NCBI RefSeq assembly: GCF_023347295.1
Contig: NZ_CP094469.1
Span: forward strand, 2,480,001-2,544,000
Reading direction: 5' to 3'
Source of the DNA: Faecalibacterium sp. I3-3-33
Lineage (GTDB): Bacteria > Bacillota > Clostridia > Oscillospirales > Ruminococcaceae
Length of the DNA: 64,000 bases
Shown here: piece by piece, positions 25,207 through 33,951 of the stretch
Layout of the letters: the number at the start of each line of letters is the position of its first letter
Numbering within the stretch: the first letter of the stretch is position 1
Program-made: the position numbers and the translations under genes
Notes under the pieces: generated by a model
Seen by the model: only the letters and a program-made list of their open reading frames with translations
Databases searched by the model: none
What the model was told of the DNA's origin: nothing

Positions 25207-26727
25207 TTACAGGCAGCTCTTGTAAGCAGCCTCGGCACCCTGAGTGCGGATCATTTCCAGATCTGCCAGCACAGCGGCTTCCAGACCGGAGATCTGCGTC
25301 AGATCCTGATCCCACATCTGGGTGTTGGTCAGCACAGCATGCACCAGCTGCGCAGCGGTGTCATCCTTGTGTGCGAAGTAGAAGTCCAGAGCCCATGCGT
25401 CGTCCTGGATCTTGTAGGTGTTGCCTGCGGGGCGCTTGCAGATCAGACCGTCAGCGGTGCGCTCCTGAATATCGTTGGAGTAGAAGGCGATGTAAGCAGC
25501 CAGAGACATGGTCAGGCACTTGGGCAGCTGCTTCTGCTCCTCGATGTAAGCGAGGAAGGAAGGCATGTTGCGGGCCTTCCACTTGGAGGTGGAGTTCAGG
25601 GAGATGCTCATCAGCTCGTGGTTGACGAAGGGGTTGTTGAAGCGGTCCTCAACAGCAGAGGCAAAGTCCTCCAGATCCTTCTTGTCCAGCGGCAGGGTGG
25701 GGATGATCTCCTCGTGCAGCATCTTGTTCATAAAGCCGCGCACGGTATCGTTGTGCATGCAGTCGCGGACGATGTCAAAGCCTGCCAGATAAGCGCCCAG
25801 CACAAAGCCGGTGTGTGCGCCGTTCAGGATGCGGACCTTGCGCTTCTTGTAGGGGGTAACGTCGGGCACGACCATGACGTTGACGCCGGCCTTCTTGAAC
25901 GGCAGCTTGTCCTCCAGACCTGCGGGGCCCTCGATGACCCAGACGCCGAACACTTCGCCCACGTCCAGAGCGGTATCGTGGTAGCCGTTGGCCTCTTCCA
26001 GAGCGGCCAGCTCCTGCGGGTCACGGATGCGGCCCGGAACGATGCGGTCCACCAGCGTGGAGCAGAAGGTGTTGGCAGTGTTCATCCAGTCGATGAAGGC
26101 GGGCTCCAGATCCCAATCCTTGGCGTAGTTGTTGCAGCACTTCTGCAGCTCCTTGCCGTTGTTGTCGATCAGCTCGCAGCTCAGGATGACCAGACCCTTA
26201 TCGGCAGCGCCGTTGAAAGCCTTGTAGCGCTCGAACAGCACGCGGGTCAGCTTTGCGGGGAAGCTGTTGGGAGGAACCTGATCGAACTGGCTGTCGCCCT
26301 TGGTGTAGGCAATGCCGGCCTCGGTGGTGTTGGATACAACAGTTTCCAGATCCTCAGAGCGAGCCAGAGCCAGAACCTCGTCCCACTTGCCATCAATGTA
26401 GGGGCACACACAGTCAGACACGCAGGAGATCACCCGCTTTGCGTCCACCTTCTGGCCCTTCTCGCTGCCGCGCAGGTACAGGGTGTACAGACCCTCCTGC
26501 TCGTTGATCCAGTCTGCCATCTGGGGGAAGTTGCCGATGGGCTGCACCAGCTTGACCTTGCCGTTGTAGCCAGCCTTCTCGTTTGCAATATCGTAGAAGT
26601 AGTCCACGAATGCGCGCAGGAAGTTGCCCTCGCCGAACTGCATCACCTTAACGGGAGCATCCTTCAGGATGTAGCCGTTGTAGCCAGTGCCTTCCAGAAC
26701 CTTGTAGTTCAAAGTTTCCATCTTCAT
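25207..26727 (-). CDS. uxaB: Tagaturonate reductase (altronate oxidoreductase)
   Basis: UxaB reduces D-tagaturonate to D-altronate with NADH. The 506-residue protein is of the mannitol dehydrogenase family: a Rossmann N-terminal domain with VMQFGEGNFLRAFVDYF near residue 28, and the family's catalytic lysine region in KVRILNGAHTGFVLGAY. Two ATGs (26727 and 26721) share one GGAG site; I keep the first. It is divergent from uxaC over a shared control region. Confidence 0.94.
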   Translation of the reverse strand: MKMETLNYKVLEGTGYNGYILKDAPVKVMQFGEGNFLRAFVDYFYDIANEKAGYNGKVKLVQPIGNFPQMADWINEQEGLYTLYLRGSEKGQKVDAKRVISCVSDCVCPYIDGKWDEVLALARSEDLETVVSNTTEAGIAYTKGDSQFDQVPPNSFPAKLTRVLFERYKAFNGAADKGLVILSCELIDNNGKELQKCCNNYAKDWDLEPAFIDWMNTANTFCSTLVDRIVPGRIRDPQELAALEEANGYHDTALDVGEVFGVWVIEGPAGLEDKLPFKKAGVNVMVVPDVTPYKKRKVRILNGAHTGFVLGAYLAGFDIVRDCMHNDTVRGFMNKMLHEEIIPTLPLDKKDLEDFASAVEDRFNNPFVNHELMSISLNSTSKWKARNMPSFLAYIEEQKQLPKCLTMSLAAYIAFYSNDIQERTADGLICKRPAGNTYKIQDDAWALDFYFAHKDDTAAQLVHAVLTNTQMWDQDLTQISGLEAAVLADLEMIRTQGAEAAYKSCL

Positions 26728-26802
26728 TGATCTCCTTTATAAACTTGCTTTGCATGGCAGGCTCTCGTTTTCCCTGCCATCTTCTGTTCCTATTTTATGC
26801 TG

Positions 26803-26945
26803 TTGTATACAAAGAAGTCAAGTGCTTTGTGCAATGTTTTTAGTCCAAAAATGGCTATTTAGCGCATTTCCAGCGGTTTATACAATTCTAAGGGTGAAAT
26901 TTTGGCAGTTTTTCAGTTGTATACATCGGCGTTTTCCGGTATACT
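26803..26945. promoter_or_regulatory. Divergent uxaB/uxaC control region with two TTGTATAC operators
   Basis: A perfect palindrome TTGTATACAA (26803-26812) lies between the uxaB minus-strand -35 (TTGACT) and -10 (TAAAAT), spacer 18 bp. A second site TTGTATACAT (26917-26926) overlaps the uxaC -35 (TTGTAT 26917-26922; -10 TATACT 26940-26945; 17-bp spacer). Both sites are placed to block RNA polymerase, so a common repressor, probably of a GntR/LacI uronate type encoded elsewhere, would control both directions. Confidence 0.7.
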
Positions 26946-27043
26946 AAGGATAAGGCAGCCTGCCCTTTTCAGGCAGGTGCAATTTCGTGCCCGTTTTTGT
27001 CTAAATTTTAACAAATTCATCAGAGAAAAGGAGTTAAAATCCC

Positions 27044-28477
27044 ATGAAAGCATTTATGGATAAGGACTTCATGCTCCAGTCTGCTACCGCACAGCATCTG
27101 TATCACGACTATGCAGCCGCTATGCCCATCTGCGACTATCACTGCCACATCCCTCCCCGCGAGATCTACGAGAACCGCCGCTTTGAGAACATCACGCAGG
27201 TGTGGCTGGGCGGCCGCAACCCGGACGGCAGCTATTTCGGCGATCATTATAAATGGCGCGTGATGCGTTCCAACGGCGTGCCCGAGGAGTACATTACCGG
27301 TGACAAGCCCGACCGCGAGCGCTTCCAGAAGTTTGCCGAGGCTCTGCCCATGGCCATCGGCAACCCGATGTACCACTGGACCAATCTGGAGCTGCACGTT
27401 TTCTTCGGTTACGACGGCGTGCTGAACGGCGACACCGCTGAGGAAGTATGGAACCTGTGCAACGACAAGCTGCAGCATGATCCCAAGCTGACCGTCCGCG
27501 GCCTGATCGAGCAGAGCAACGTGGCTTTCATCGGCACCACCGATGACCCCATTGATGACCTGTACTGGCACAAGAAGATCAAGGAAGATCCCACCATCAA
27601 GTTCACCGTGGCTCCCTCCTTCCGCCCGGATAAGGCCATCAACATCAACAAGCCCGGCTTTGCCGATTATATGGCAAAGCTGGCTGCCGTTGTGGGCAAG
27701 GAAAAGCTGGCCTGCATCGACTGCGTGACCGATGCCCTGACCAAGCGCATCGAGTTCTTTGCCGAGATGGGCTGCCGCGCTTCTGACCACGGTCTGGACT
27801 ACGTTCCCTACCGTGAGGCCACCAAGGACGAGGTGAACGCCATCTACCAGAAGGTGATGAAGGGCGAGAGCTGCACCGCAGAAGAGGCCGAGAAGTACCA
27901 GACCTACATCCTGATCCATCTGGGCAAGCAGTATCATCGTCTGGGCATTGTCATGCAGTTCCACTACAACTGCCTGCGCGGCGTGAACCGCAAGATGAAT
28001 AGCCTGCTGGGTCCCGACACCGGCTTTGACATGATCAACACCGCCACCTGCGGCGGCCAGATCGCACAGCTGCTCAGCGCCCTGAACGACACCGATGAGT
28101 GCCCCAAGACCATTATTTACAGCCTGAACCCCGCCGACGATGCACAGATCGGCACCATTCTGGGCTGCTTCCAGAACAGCGAAGTGCCGGGCAAGATCCA
28201 GCACGGCTCTGCATGGTGGTTCAATGACCACAAGATCGGCATGGAGGATCAGATGATCCGTCTGGCAAGCCTTGGCCTGCTGGGCAACTTTGTGGGTATG
28301 CTGACCGACAGCCGCAGCTTCCTGAGCTACACCCGCCACGATTACTTCCGCCGCATCCTGTGCAACATCATCGGCCAGTGGGTCGAGGACGGCGAGTACC
28401 CCAACGACGAGAAGGCTCTGGAGAAGATCGTCAAGGGCATCTGCTTCGACAACGCAAAGCGTTACTTCAACCTGTAA
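27044..28477 (+). CDS. uxaC: Uronate (glucuronate/galacturonate) isomerase
   Basis: UxaC converts galacturonate to tagaturonate and glucuronate to fructuronate. The 477-residue protein has the amidohydrolase-like barrel with CDYHCHIPPREIYENRRF near residue 30. The start has AAGGAG at 8 bp. With uxaA and uxaB it gives the full path from galacturonate to 2-keto-3-deoxygluconate, fitting pectin use in the gut; kdgK and kdgA are not in the window. Confidence 0.95.
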   Translation: MKAFMDKDFMLQSATAQHLYHDYAAAMPICDYHCHIPPREIYENRRFENITQVWLGGRNPDGSYFGDHYKWRVMRSNGVPEEYITGDKPDRERFQKFAEALPMAIGNPMYHWTNLELHVFFGYDGVLNGDTAEEVWNLCNDKLQHDPKLTVRGLIEQSNVAFIGTTDDPIDDLYWHKKIKEDPTIKFTVAPSFRPDKAININKPGFADYMAKLAAVVGKEKLACIDCVTDALTKRIEFFAEMGCRASDHGLDYVPYREATKDEVNAIYQKVMKGESCTAEEAEKYQTYILIHLGKQYHRLGIVMQFHYNCLRGVNRKMNSLLGPDTGFDMINTATCGGQIAQLLSALNDTDECPKTIIYSLNPADDAQIGTILGCFQNSEVPGKIQHGSAWWFNDHKIGMEDQMIRLASLGLLGNFVGMLTDSRSFLSYTRHDYFRRILCNIIGQWVEDGEYPNDEKALEKIVKGICFDNAKRYFNL

Positions 28478-28508
28478 GTCCTTTTCCATTTTCCCGGACT
28501 GAATCTCC

Positions 28509-28544
28509 GCGCCGCCCGCAGACAAAACCGTCTGCGGGCGGCGC
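28509..28544 (+). terminator. Terminator after uxaC
   Basis: GCGCCGCCCGCAGAC pairs perfectly with GTCTGCGGGCGGCGC, followed by TTTGTTTT. Confidence 0.9.
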
Positions 28545-28644
28545 TTTGTTTTGCCCTTTTACGTTCAAAATGCACCGGATGTGCCTGTTTTTTCACCTTT
28601 TATCGGCTGTTTTCCGGCTTTTTCTACAACTTCTCTTTTATCCC

Positions 28645-28673
28645 TTGACTTCCTTGTACAGGGGGAGTATATT
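28645..28673 (+). promoter_or_regulatory. Promoter of the YitT-family gene
   Basis: TTGACT (28645-28650), 17 bp and TATATT (28668-28673) lie 50 bp before the start codon. Confidence 0.65.
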
Positions 28674-28723
28674 TTTGCATGGCATTCTGGCCAAATCACT
28701 GCATTTTTTGATGGAGGGAACCC

Positions 28724-29608
28724 ATGAACGGTTTAAAAGAAGCCTTCAGCCGCGAAAATCTGCTGAAGAATCTAAATTTCTTCGTCCTGCTGAACCTCGG
28801 CCTTGTGCTCACGGCAGTGGGCATCGTATATTTTAAAAATCCCAACCACTTTGCTTTCGGCGGCACCTCGGGTCTATCTATTCTGCTGGCAGACCTGTTC
28901 CCCCGCATCAATGTGGGCGGCTTTATGTGGATCATCAACTTGGTGCTGGTGGTGCTGGGCTTTATCTTTTTGGGCATCAAGTGCATGGGCTGGACGATCT
29001 ACTCTTCCTTTGCACTCTCCTTTTTCGTGTCCTGCTGCGAGTGGCTGTACCCCTCTGGCGTGTCCCTGAGCGGCGATGCCATGCTGGATCTGGTGTTCGC
29101 GGTGTTCCTGCCCGCGCTGGGCGCCGCCATCGTGTTTGACATCGGCGCCTCCACCGGCGGCACCGACATCGTGGCGCTGATCCTTGCCAAGTACACCTCC
29201 ATGGAGATCGGCAAGGCGCTGATGGTCAGCGATATCCTCATCGTGCTGGCTGCCGCCGTGCGGTTCGGCATGGGCACCGGTCTGTACTGTATCCTTGGCC
29301 TCATCGGCAAGTCCTTCGTGGTGGACGGTGCCATTGAAAATATCCGCCTGCGCAAGGTGTGCACCATCATGACCGCGAACCCGCAGCCCATTCTGGACTT
29401 CATCATCCATAATATGAACCGCTCCGCCACGGTGGAAAAGGCCTACGGTGCCTACACCCACCACGAGCTCAGCGTGCTGGTGACCGTGCTGACCCGCCGT
29501 CAGGCCTTGCAGCTGCGTAACTTTCTGCGGGAGAACGACCCCCACAGCTTTATCACCATCGTCAACTCCAGCGAGATCATCGGCAAGGGCTTCCGCTCCT
29601 TCAACTAA
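28724..29608 (+). CDS. YitT-family membrane protein
   Basis: The 294-residue protein has five hydrophobic helices in the first 200 residues (YitT membrane domain) and a C-terminal DUF2179-type cytosolic domain (about 205-290, with GYGAYTHHELSVLVTVLTRRQ in part). Members are abundant in Firmicutes and their substrate is unknown. The start has a GGAGGG site at 6 bp. It is monocistronic, with its own promoter and terminator. Confidence 0.85.
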   Translation: MNGLKEAFSRENLLKNLNFFVLLNLGLVLTAVGIVYFKNPNHFAFGGTSGLSILLADLFPRINVGGFMWIINLVLVVLGFIFLGIKCMGWTIYSSFALSFFVSCCEWLYPSGVSLSGDAMLDLVFAVFLPALGAAIVFDIGASTGGTDIVALILAKYTSMEIGKALMVSDILIVLAAAVRFGMGTGLYCILGLIGKSFVVDGAIENIRLRKVCTIMTANPQPILDFIIHNMNRSATVEKAYGAYTHHELSVLVTVLTRRQALQLRNFLRENDPHSFITIVNSSEIIGKGFRSFN

Positions 29609-29643
29609 GACCGCTTCGTATCCTTTTTTCATCCATTTTTCGC

Positions 29644-29675
29644 TAAAGGCTTCTCCCGGCTGGGGGAAGCCTTTA
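29644..29675 (+). terminator. Terminator after the YitT-family gene
   Basis: AAAGGCTTCTCCC pairs with GGGGGAAGCCTTT with a 4-nt loop. Confidence 0.75.
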
Positions 29676-29713
29676 TTCAGAGGATTGCCCCCGTGTTCCG
29701 CGCAACTCCGTAC

Positions 29714-29742
29714 TTGAAGAAAAACGCAAAATAGTGTATTAT
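29714..29742 (+). promoter_or_regulatory. Promoter of glnS
   Basis: TTGAAG (29714-29719), 17 bp and TATTAT (29737-29742). The short GGGCACACTGTGCCC hairpin that follows in the leader may affect mRNA stability. Confidence 0.55.
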
Positions 29743-29794
29743 ATAGTATTATGAGTATAAGAGGGCACACTGTGCCCTGACAGGGGGAACCTAT

Positions 29795-31453
29795 ATGGCT
29801 GATAAAAACTTTCTGACGGATATCATCGACGCCGACCTTGCCGAGGGCAAGGTGCAGCAGATCCACACCCGCTTCCCGCCGGAGCCCAACGGCTATCTGC
29901 ACATCGGCAGCGCCAAGGCCATTTATATCAACTGGTCCATTGCCAACCAGTACGGCGGCAAGTTCAATCTGCGTCTGGACGACACCAACCCCGCCCGCGA
30001 AGGCGAGGAGTATGTCAACAGCATCATCGAGGACCTGCACTGGCTGGGTGCCGACCCCAACGGCGGCATCTTCTACGGCAGCGATTACTTTGATAAGTGC
30101 TATGAGTACGCCGAGAAGCTGATCACCGAGGGCAAGGCTTATGTAGACGACCTGACCCGCGAAGAGATGCGCGAGTACCGCGGCTCCGATGCCGGCAAGC
30201 CCTCCCGTCCCTCTCCGTGGCGCGACCGCAGCCCGGAGGAGAACCTCGACCTGTTCCGCCGGATGCGTGCCGGTGAGTTCCAGGAGGGCGAAAAGACCCT
30301 GCGTGCCAAGATCGATCTGGCAAGCCCCAACATGAATATGCGTGACCCGGCCATCTACCGTATCAAGTACGCCGAGCATCACCGTCAGGGCAACAAGTGG
30401 TGCATCTACCCCATGTACGACTTCGCCCACCCCATTCAGGACGCCATCGAGGGCATCACCCACAGCATGTGCAGTCTGGAGTTCGAGAATCACCGCCCGC
30501 TGTACAACTGGGTCATCGAGAACATCTTTGGTGCCGAGTTCCCTAAGCAGCGCGAGTTCGCCCGCCTGAACATGACCAACACGGTCATGAGCAAGCGCTA
30601 CCTGCGCGAGCTGGTGGAGATGGGCATCGTGGACGGCTGGGACGATCCCCGTATGCCCACCCTGTGCGGTCTGCGCCGCCGCGGCTACACCCCCACCTCC
30701 ATCTTCACCTTTGTGCGGGAGGCCGGTATCTCCAAGTCTGACAACCTGATCGATATGCGCCAGCTGGAAGCCTGCATCCGCAGCGAGCTGGACCTGACCG
30801 CACAGCGCCGCATTGCCGTGCTGGAGCCGGTCAATCTGGTGGTGGACAACTACCCCGCCGACAAGACCGAGTACTTTGACGTAGCCAACAACCCCAACCG
30901 CGAAGCCAACGATACCACCACCCGCAAGGTAGCCTTTACCCGCGAGCTGTGGATCGATGCCGAGGACTTTGCCGAGGTGCCGCCTCCCAAGTTCAAGCGC
31001 CTGACCGTGGACGGCGAGGTGCGTCTGATGGGTGCTTATATCGTCAAGTGCACCGGCGTAGATAAGAACGCCGACGGCAGCATTGCCGCCATCCACTGCA
31101 CCGCCGACCTGGAGACCGGCAACGGCAACCCCGCCGATGGCCGCAAGGTCAAAGGCACCATCCACTGGGTAAGCGCCGCACACTGCGTGGACGCTGAGGT
31201 GCGCCTGTACGACAAGCTGTTCACCGAAGCCAACATGAACGGCATCCCCGAGGGCAGCGACTACAAGGACTACCTGAACCCGGAAAGCGTCACCGTGCGC
31301 ACCGGCTGCAAGCTGGAGGAGAGCCTGAAGGACGCAAAGCCCGGCGAAAAGTTCCAGTTCGTGCGCACCGGCTTCTTTACCCCGGACAGCAAGAACCCCG
31401 GCGTGTACAACCGGGTGGTCACCCTGCGCGACAGCTTCAAGCCCGCAAAATAA
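29795..31453 (+). CDS. glnS: Glutaminyl-tRNA synthetase
   Basis: The 552-residue class I synthetase has the HIGH-type motif PPEPNGYLHIGSAKA near residue 28 and the KMSKS-type motif TNTVMSKRYL near residue 262, then the beta-barrel anticodon domains. It charges tRNA-Gln directly, so this organism does not depend only on the GatCAB route for Gln-tRNA. The FMN-binding gene follows 27 bp later and is probably co-transcribed. Confidence 0.95.
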   Translation: MADKNFLTDIIDADLAEGKVQQIHTRFPPEPNGYLHIGSAKAIYINWSIANQYGGKFNLRLDDTNPAREGEEYVNSIIEDLHWLGADPNGGIFYGSDYFDKCYEYAEKLITEGKAYVDDLTREEMREYRGSDAGKPSRPSPWRDRSPEENLDLFRRMRAGEFQEGEKTLRAKIDLASPNMNMRDPAIYRIKYAEHHRQGNKWCIYPMYDFAHPIQDAIEGITHSMCSLEFENHRPLYNWVIENIFGAEFPKQREFARLNMTNTVMSKRYLRELVEMGIVDGWDDPRMPTLCGLRRRGYTPTSIFTFVREAGISKSDNLIDMRQLEACIRSELDLTAQRRIAVLEPVNLVVDNYPADKTEYFDVANNPNREANDTTTRKVAFTRELWIDAEDFAEVPPPKFKRLTVDGEVRLMGAYIVKCTGVDKNADGSIAAIHCTADLETGNGNPADGRKVKGTIHWVSAAHCVDAEVRLYDKLFTEANMNGIPEGSDYKDYLNPESVTVRTGCKLEESLKDAKPGEKFQFVRTGFFTPDSKNPGVYNRVVTLRDSFKPAK

Positions 31454-31480
31454 TCACCCCCAAGGAGAAGATACCATACC

Positions 31481-31870
31481 ATGACCGCAAAAATGACCCG
31501 TAATATCCTGCTCATGCTGGCAGCCACCGTGCTGATGGGCATTGTGCTGAACCTGTATATCCACAACACAGGCACCGTACCCGCCGCCGACAACGCCGCA
31601 CCCCTGACCGATGGCAGCTACACCTCCTCTGCACAGGGCTGCCTGAGTGAAGTGACCGTCACGGTCACTGTGACCGGCGGCAAGGTGACTGCCGTGCAGG
31701 TGGACGCCTCCGCCGAGACCCCGGAGCTGGGCGGCAAGGCCGCCGAGACACTGGCTGCCCAGCTGACGCAGACCGGTTCCACCGCCGGTGTGGACGCCAT
31801 CACCGGCTCCACCATGACCAGCGAGGCCATCTTTACCGCCATGGACGCCTGCCTTGCACAGGCGCAGTGA
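31481..31870 (+). CDS. FMN-binding domain membrane-anchored protein
   Basis: The 129-residue protein has an N-terminal membrane anchor (about residues 8-28) and one FMN-binding domain (about 42-125) with the ending VDAITGSTMTSEAI. This resembles RnfG/NqrC domains that carry FMN covalently on the threonine of the final motif. It probably serves an extracytoplasmic electron transfer path; partner genes are not nearby. Confidence 0.85.
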   Translation: MTAKMTRNILLMLAATVLMGIVLNLYIHNTGTVPAADNAAPLTDGSYTSSAQGCLSEVTVTVTVTGGKVTAVQVDASAETPELGGKAAETLAAQLTQTGSTAGVDAITGSTMTSEAIFTAMDACLAQAQ

Positions 31871-31890
31871 TGCTGTAAACCATAGATACA

Positions 31891-31924
31891 AAAAAACTGC
31901 CGCACAGTTGTGCGGCAGTTTTTT
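31891..31924 (+). terminator. Terminator after the FMN-binding gene
   Basis: AAAAAACTGCCGCAC pairs with GTGCGGCAGTTTTTT. Confidence 0.9.
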
Positions 31925-31929
31925 CTTCG

Positions 31930-32000
31930 TGCGGAAATACCATTTATAATTTCGTAGTGCCGGGGCGTCTGCGGACGCTCCGGCACTACATTTTCACGGC
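31930..32000. repeat. Intergenic palindrome element (copy R5, short)
   Basis: ATACCATTTATAATTTCG precedes the palindrome at 31955-31988 (TAGTGCCGGGGCGTC, TGCG loop, one G-T pair), then ATTTTCACGG. Only the near flank of the R3-type element is kept. Confidence 0.65.
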
Positions 32001-32066
32001 TGGGGTCGTAAGGGCAAGCTGCATATTGCGTTCCCCTACGAGCACTGTGCCGCAGGGCGTTTTTCA

Positions 32067-32095
32067 TTGCAGAACCCGTTGGATTATGCTATACT
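32067..32095 (+). promoter_or_regulatory. Promoter of the toxin-like small ORF
   Basis: TTGCAG (32067-32072), 17 bp and TATACT (32090-32095) give a leader of about 125 nt before the ORF. Confidence 0.6.
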
Positions 32096-32118
32096 TAATC
32101 CGCCGCACCAAAAGCGGC

Positions 32119-32420
32119 AGGTGCTGTCTGCACAAAAGGTGGTCTAGCTTCCTCCGGCAAGCTTCCGGGGGCTGTGAAACCTTATTGTCTGGTTCCCCCG
32201 GACGCAAACGCGAAAGGGGGGATGCCACATGACACTGGATAACGTTCTGCAGCTGTTCGTCATTATTGGCGGCACAGTCGGGATCACGTTCAAGATTTCG
32301 TGGGCGATCTTTCAGGAGATCCATAACAATAAGAAATGACCGCCCCAGCTTACCAAATCTGAGCGGTCATTCTTATTGACATACTTAGCTAAAGGAAGCT
32401 GACCATTGCAGACAGCACCT
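32119..32420. repeat. 14-bp inverted repeat enclosing the toxin-like ORF
   Basis: AGGTGCTGTCTGCA (32119-32132) and its exact complement (32407-32420) bracket the ORF. The similarity continues imperfectly inward (GGTGGTCTAGCTTCC against the complement of GGAAGCTGACC). The 5' end of the sense RNA can therefore pair with its 3' region, and the antisense RNA resembles the sense leader. Confidence 0.7.
32229..32339 (+). CDS. Putative holin-like small membrane toxin (type I TA)
   Basis: The 36-residue ORF begins MTLDNVLQLFVIIGGTVGI, one hydrophobic helix, and ends in a charged QEIHNNKK tail. This design matches the 'putative holin-like toxin' peptides of Firmicutes type I toxin-antitoxin loci. AAGGGGGG lies about 6 bp before ATG. 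A strong antisense promoter faces it (32432-32460), and a hairpin at 32337-32373 can terminate in both directions. Toxicity is an inference from family and layout. Confidence 0.65.
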   Translation: MTLDNVLQLFVIIGGTVGITFKISWAIFQEIHNNKK

Positions 32421-32425
32421 TTTCT
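32335..32425 (-). ncRNA. Candidate antisense antitoxin RNA
   Basis: A near-consensus minus-strand promoter, TTGACA (32455-32460), 17 bp, TATACT (32432-32437), would start an RNA near 32425 that runs into the 3' end of the toxin-like gene. It would end at the GAATGACCGC...GCGGTCATT hairpin with TTCTT. The transcript of about 90 nt overlaps the toxin mRNA 3' region, the usual arrangement of type I antitoxins. Confidence 0.6.
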
Positions 32426-32472
32426 ATTTATAGTATAACGCCCCCACGCCGTTTTGTCAAGCAGCGCCGGTT

Positions 32473-33465
32473 TTACAGCGTGCTTTGCAGCCGTGCGCCG
32501 CTGGCGTACTGGGTGCGGCGGTCCATCTGGTTATCCAGCGGCTGGCCGGCGGCATAGCGCTTGAGGTTATGTGCAAAGATATCCACAATGTTGTCCAGCG
32601 TCTTGGGCAGGCTGAAGCCACCGGTGACGTGGGGCGTGATGATCACGTTGGGTTCTGCCCACAGGGGATGCTCCGGCGGCAGCGGCTCGGGGTCGGTCAC
32701 GTCCAGCCCTGCACCGGAAAGCTGCCCGCTGTGCACGGCGGCTGCCAGTGCCTCGCCGTCCACGGCAGTGCCCCGGCCCACATTGAGCAGGATGGCGCCA
32801 CGCTTGCAGAGCGCCAGTCGCGCTGCATTGAACAAATGCAGCGTCTCCGGCGTGCCGGGCAGGCTCAGCGCAACAAGGTCGGCCTGCGGCAGCTCTGCGT
32901 CCAATTCGCTCTGCGCCACCACCCGGGTGCAGTAGTCCGGGCAGGGGGTGTCCGGGTGCACCGTGCGGCGCACGCCCACCACCTCTGCGCCCAGCGCATA
33001 CGCCCGCCGAGCAAAGTTAGAGCCGATATCGCCCATGCCCACGCACAGCACCCGGCTGCCCACAATGCTGCCCATAGAGTGGCCGGTGGGAGCCCAGCGG
33101 TGTTCCCGCTAGTTATCCCGGTAGGTGGGCAGCTCCTTGAGCAGGCTGAGCCACATTGCCAGCATACACTCACTGATGGCAAGCCCATAAGCACCGGTGG
33201 CGTTGGTCACGATGCAGCCCTCCGGCAGCACCCCCGGCTCCAGATAGTTATTGGGGCCTGCTGCGTTGGACTGGAACCACTCCAGATGATCGTTCTGCCG
33301 GATCAGCGGAACCGGCAGATTGCCCAGCACTGCATCGGCCCACAGGGCATCCTCTGCCGTGGCAGTATCCGGGGTGGTAAAGCGATATGCAAAGCCCTGC
33401 ACCGCCTCAATACGGGCCCTCTGCTCTGCGCTGATGGGCAGGCAGACAAGGATATGTTTGGACAT
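32473..33465 (-). pseudogene. D-2-hydroxyacid dehydrogenase with in-frame TAG
   Basis: The NAD-dependent 2-hydroxyacid dehydrogenase fold is complete over about 330 codons: an N-terminal catalytic half (start 33465 after AAGGAG) and the cofactor half with VGMGDIGSNFARR and the later SLPGTPETLHL and HVTGG blocks. A single TAG at 33109-33111 interrupts it between YRDN and REHRW, in the same frame on both sides, so one base change (probably CAG to TAG) explains it. No frameshift is seen. It is either a recent pseudogene, a suppressed codon or a sequence error. Confidence 0.8.
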
Positions 33466-33603
33466 AATGGGATCTCCTTCCCTCTTTTTGTCTATCATAC
33501 CGCAAACTGCGCGGCGGTACAAGGGGCGGTTCTGCGTTTTCAACCGCACCCATAAAAGAACAATGCCGGGCAGCCCGAAAGCTTCCCGACACCGCATTGA
33601 TTT

Positions 33604-33951
33604 TTAGTCCAGCGCACGGATGGCGTCCATCGTGCATTGATACTGCTCTGCCACCTTTGCAAACTGCTCCTGCGTGCCCTCCAGCTGCCCGGCGCGCAGG
33701 GTCTCGGTCAGGGTATAGGTAGGCGCGTACAGATTGGAAAAGCCCAGATTCTGGCACACGCCCTTGAGGGTATGTGCCCCGCGGAACGCCTCTTTCACGT
33801 CTCCCCTGCGCAGCGCTTCCTCCAAAATCTGAAAGCTGTCGTCCTGCAAGAACATCCGCACAAATTTGCTGATCATGGCTTCGTTATACAGCCGCCCCAG
33901 CACCTCCTGATAGTCTGCGCCCATCTTTTTATAGCATTCCTGTATCGTCAT
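33604..33951 (-). CDS. Hpt (histidine phosphotransfer) domain protein
   Basis: The 115-residue, all-helical protein has the phosphorylatable histidine in RGAHTLKGVCQNLGFSNLY at about residue 57. It would relay phosphate between receiver and kinase domains. No kinase or response regulator is nearby, so its partners are unknown. It ends about 140 bp upstream of the broken dehydrogenase on the same strand. The 350-bp gap from 33952 to 34298 holds no gene that I can see. Confidence 0.85.
   Translation of the reverse strand: MTIQECYKKMGADYQEVLGRLYNEAMISKFVRMFLQDDSFQILEEALRRGDVKEAFRGAHTLKGVCQNLGFSNLYAPTYTLTETLRAGQLEGTQEQFAKVAEQYQCTMDAIRALD

Noticed and set aside
23364..25625. Long plus-strand frame opposite uxaA and the small membrane gene
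   Set aside because: It runs across terminators and uxaB in antisense with no start signals.
28874..31183. Long minus-strand frame opposite YitT and glnS
   Set aside because: It spans two genes and their terminator and promoter in antisense; protein content is low-complexity and unlike any family.
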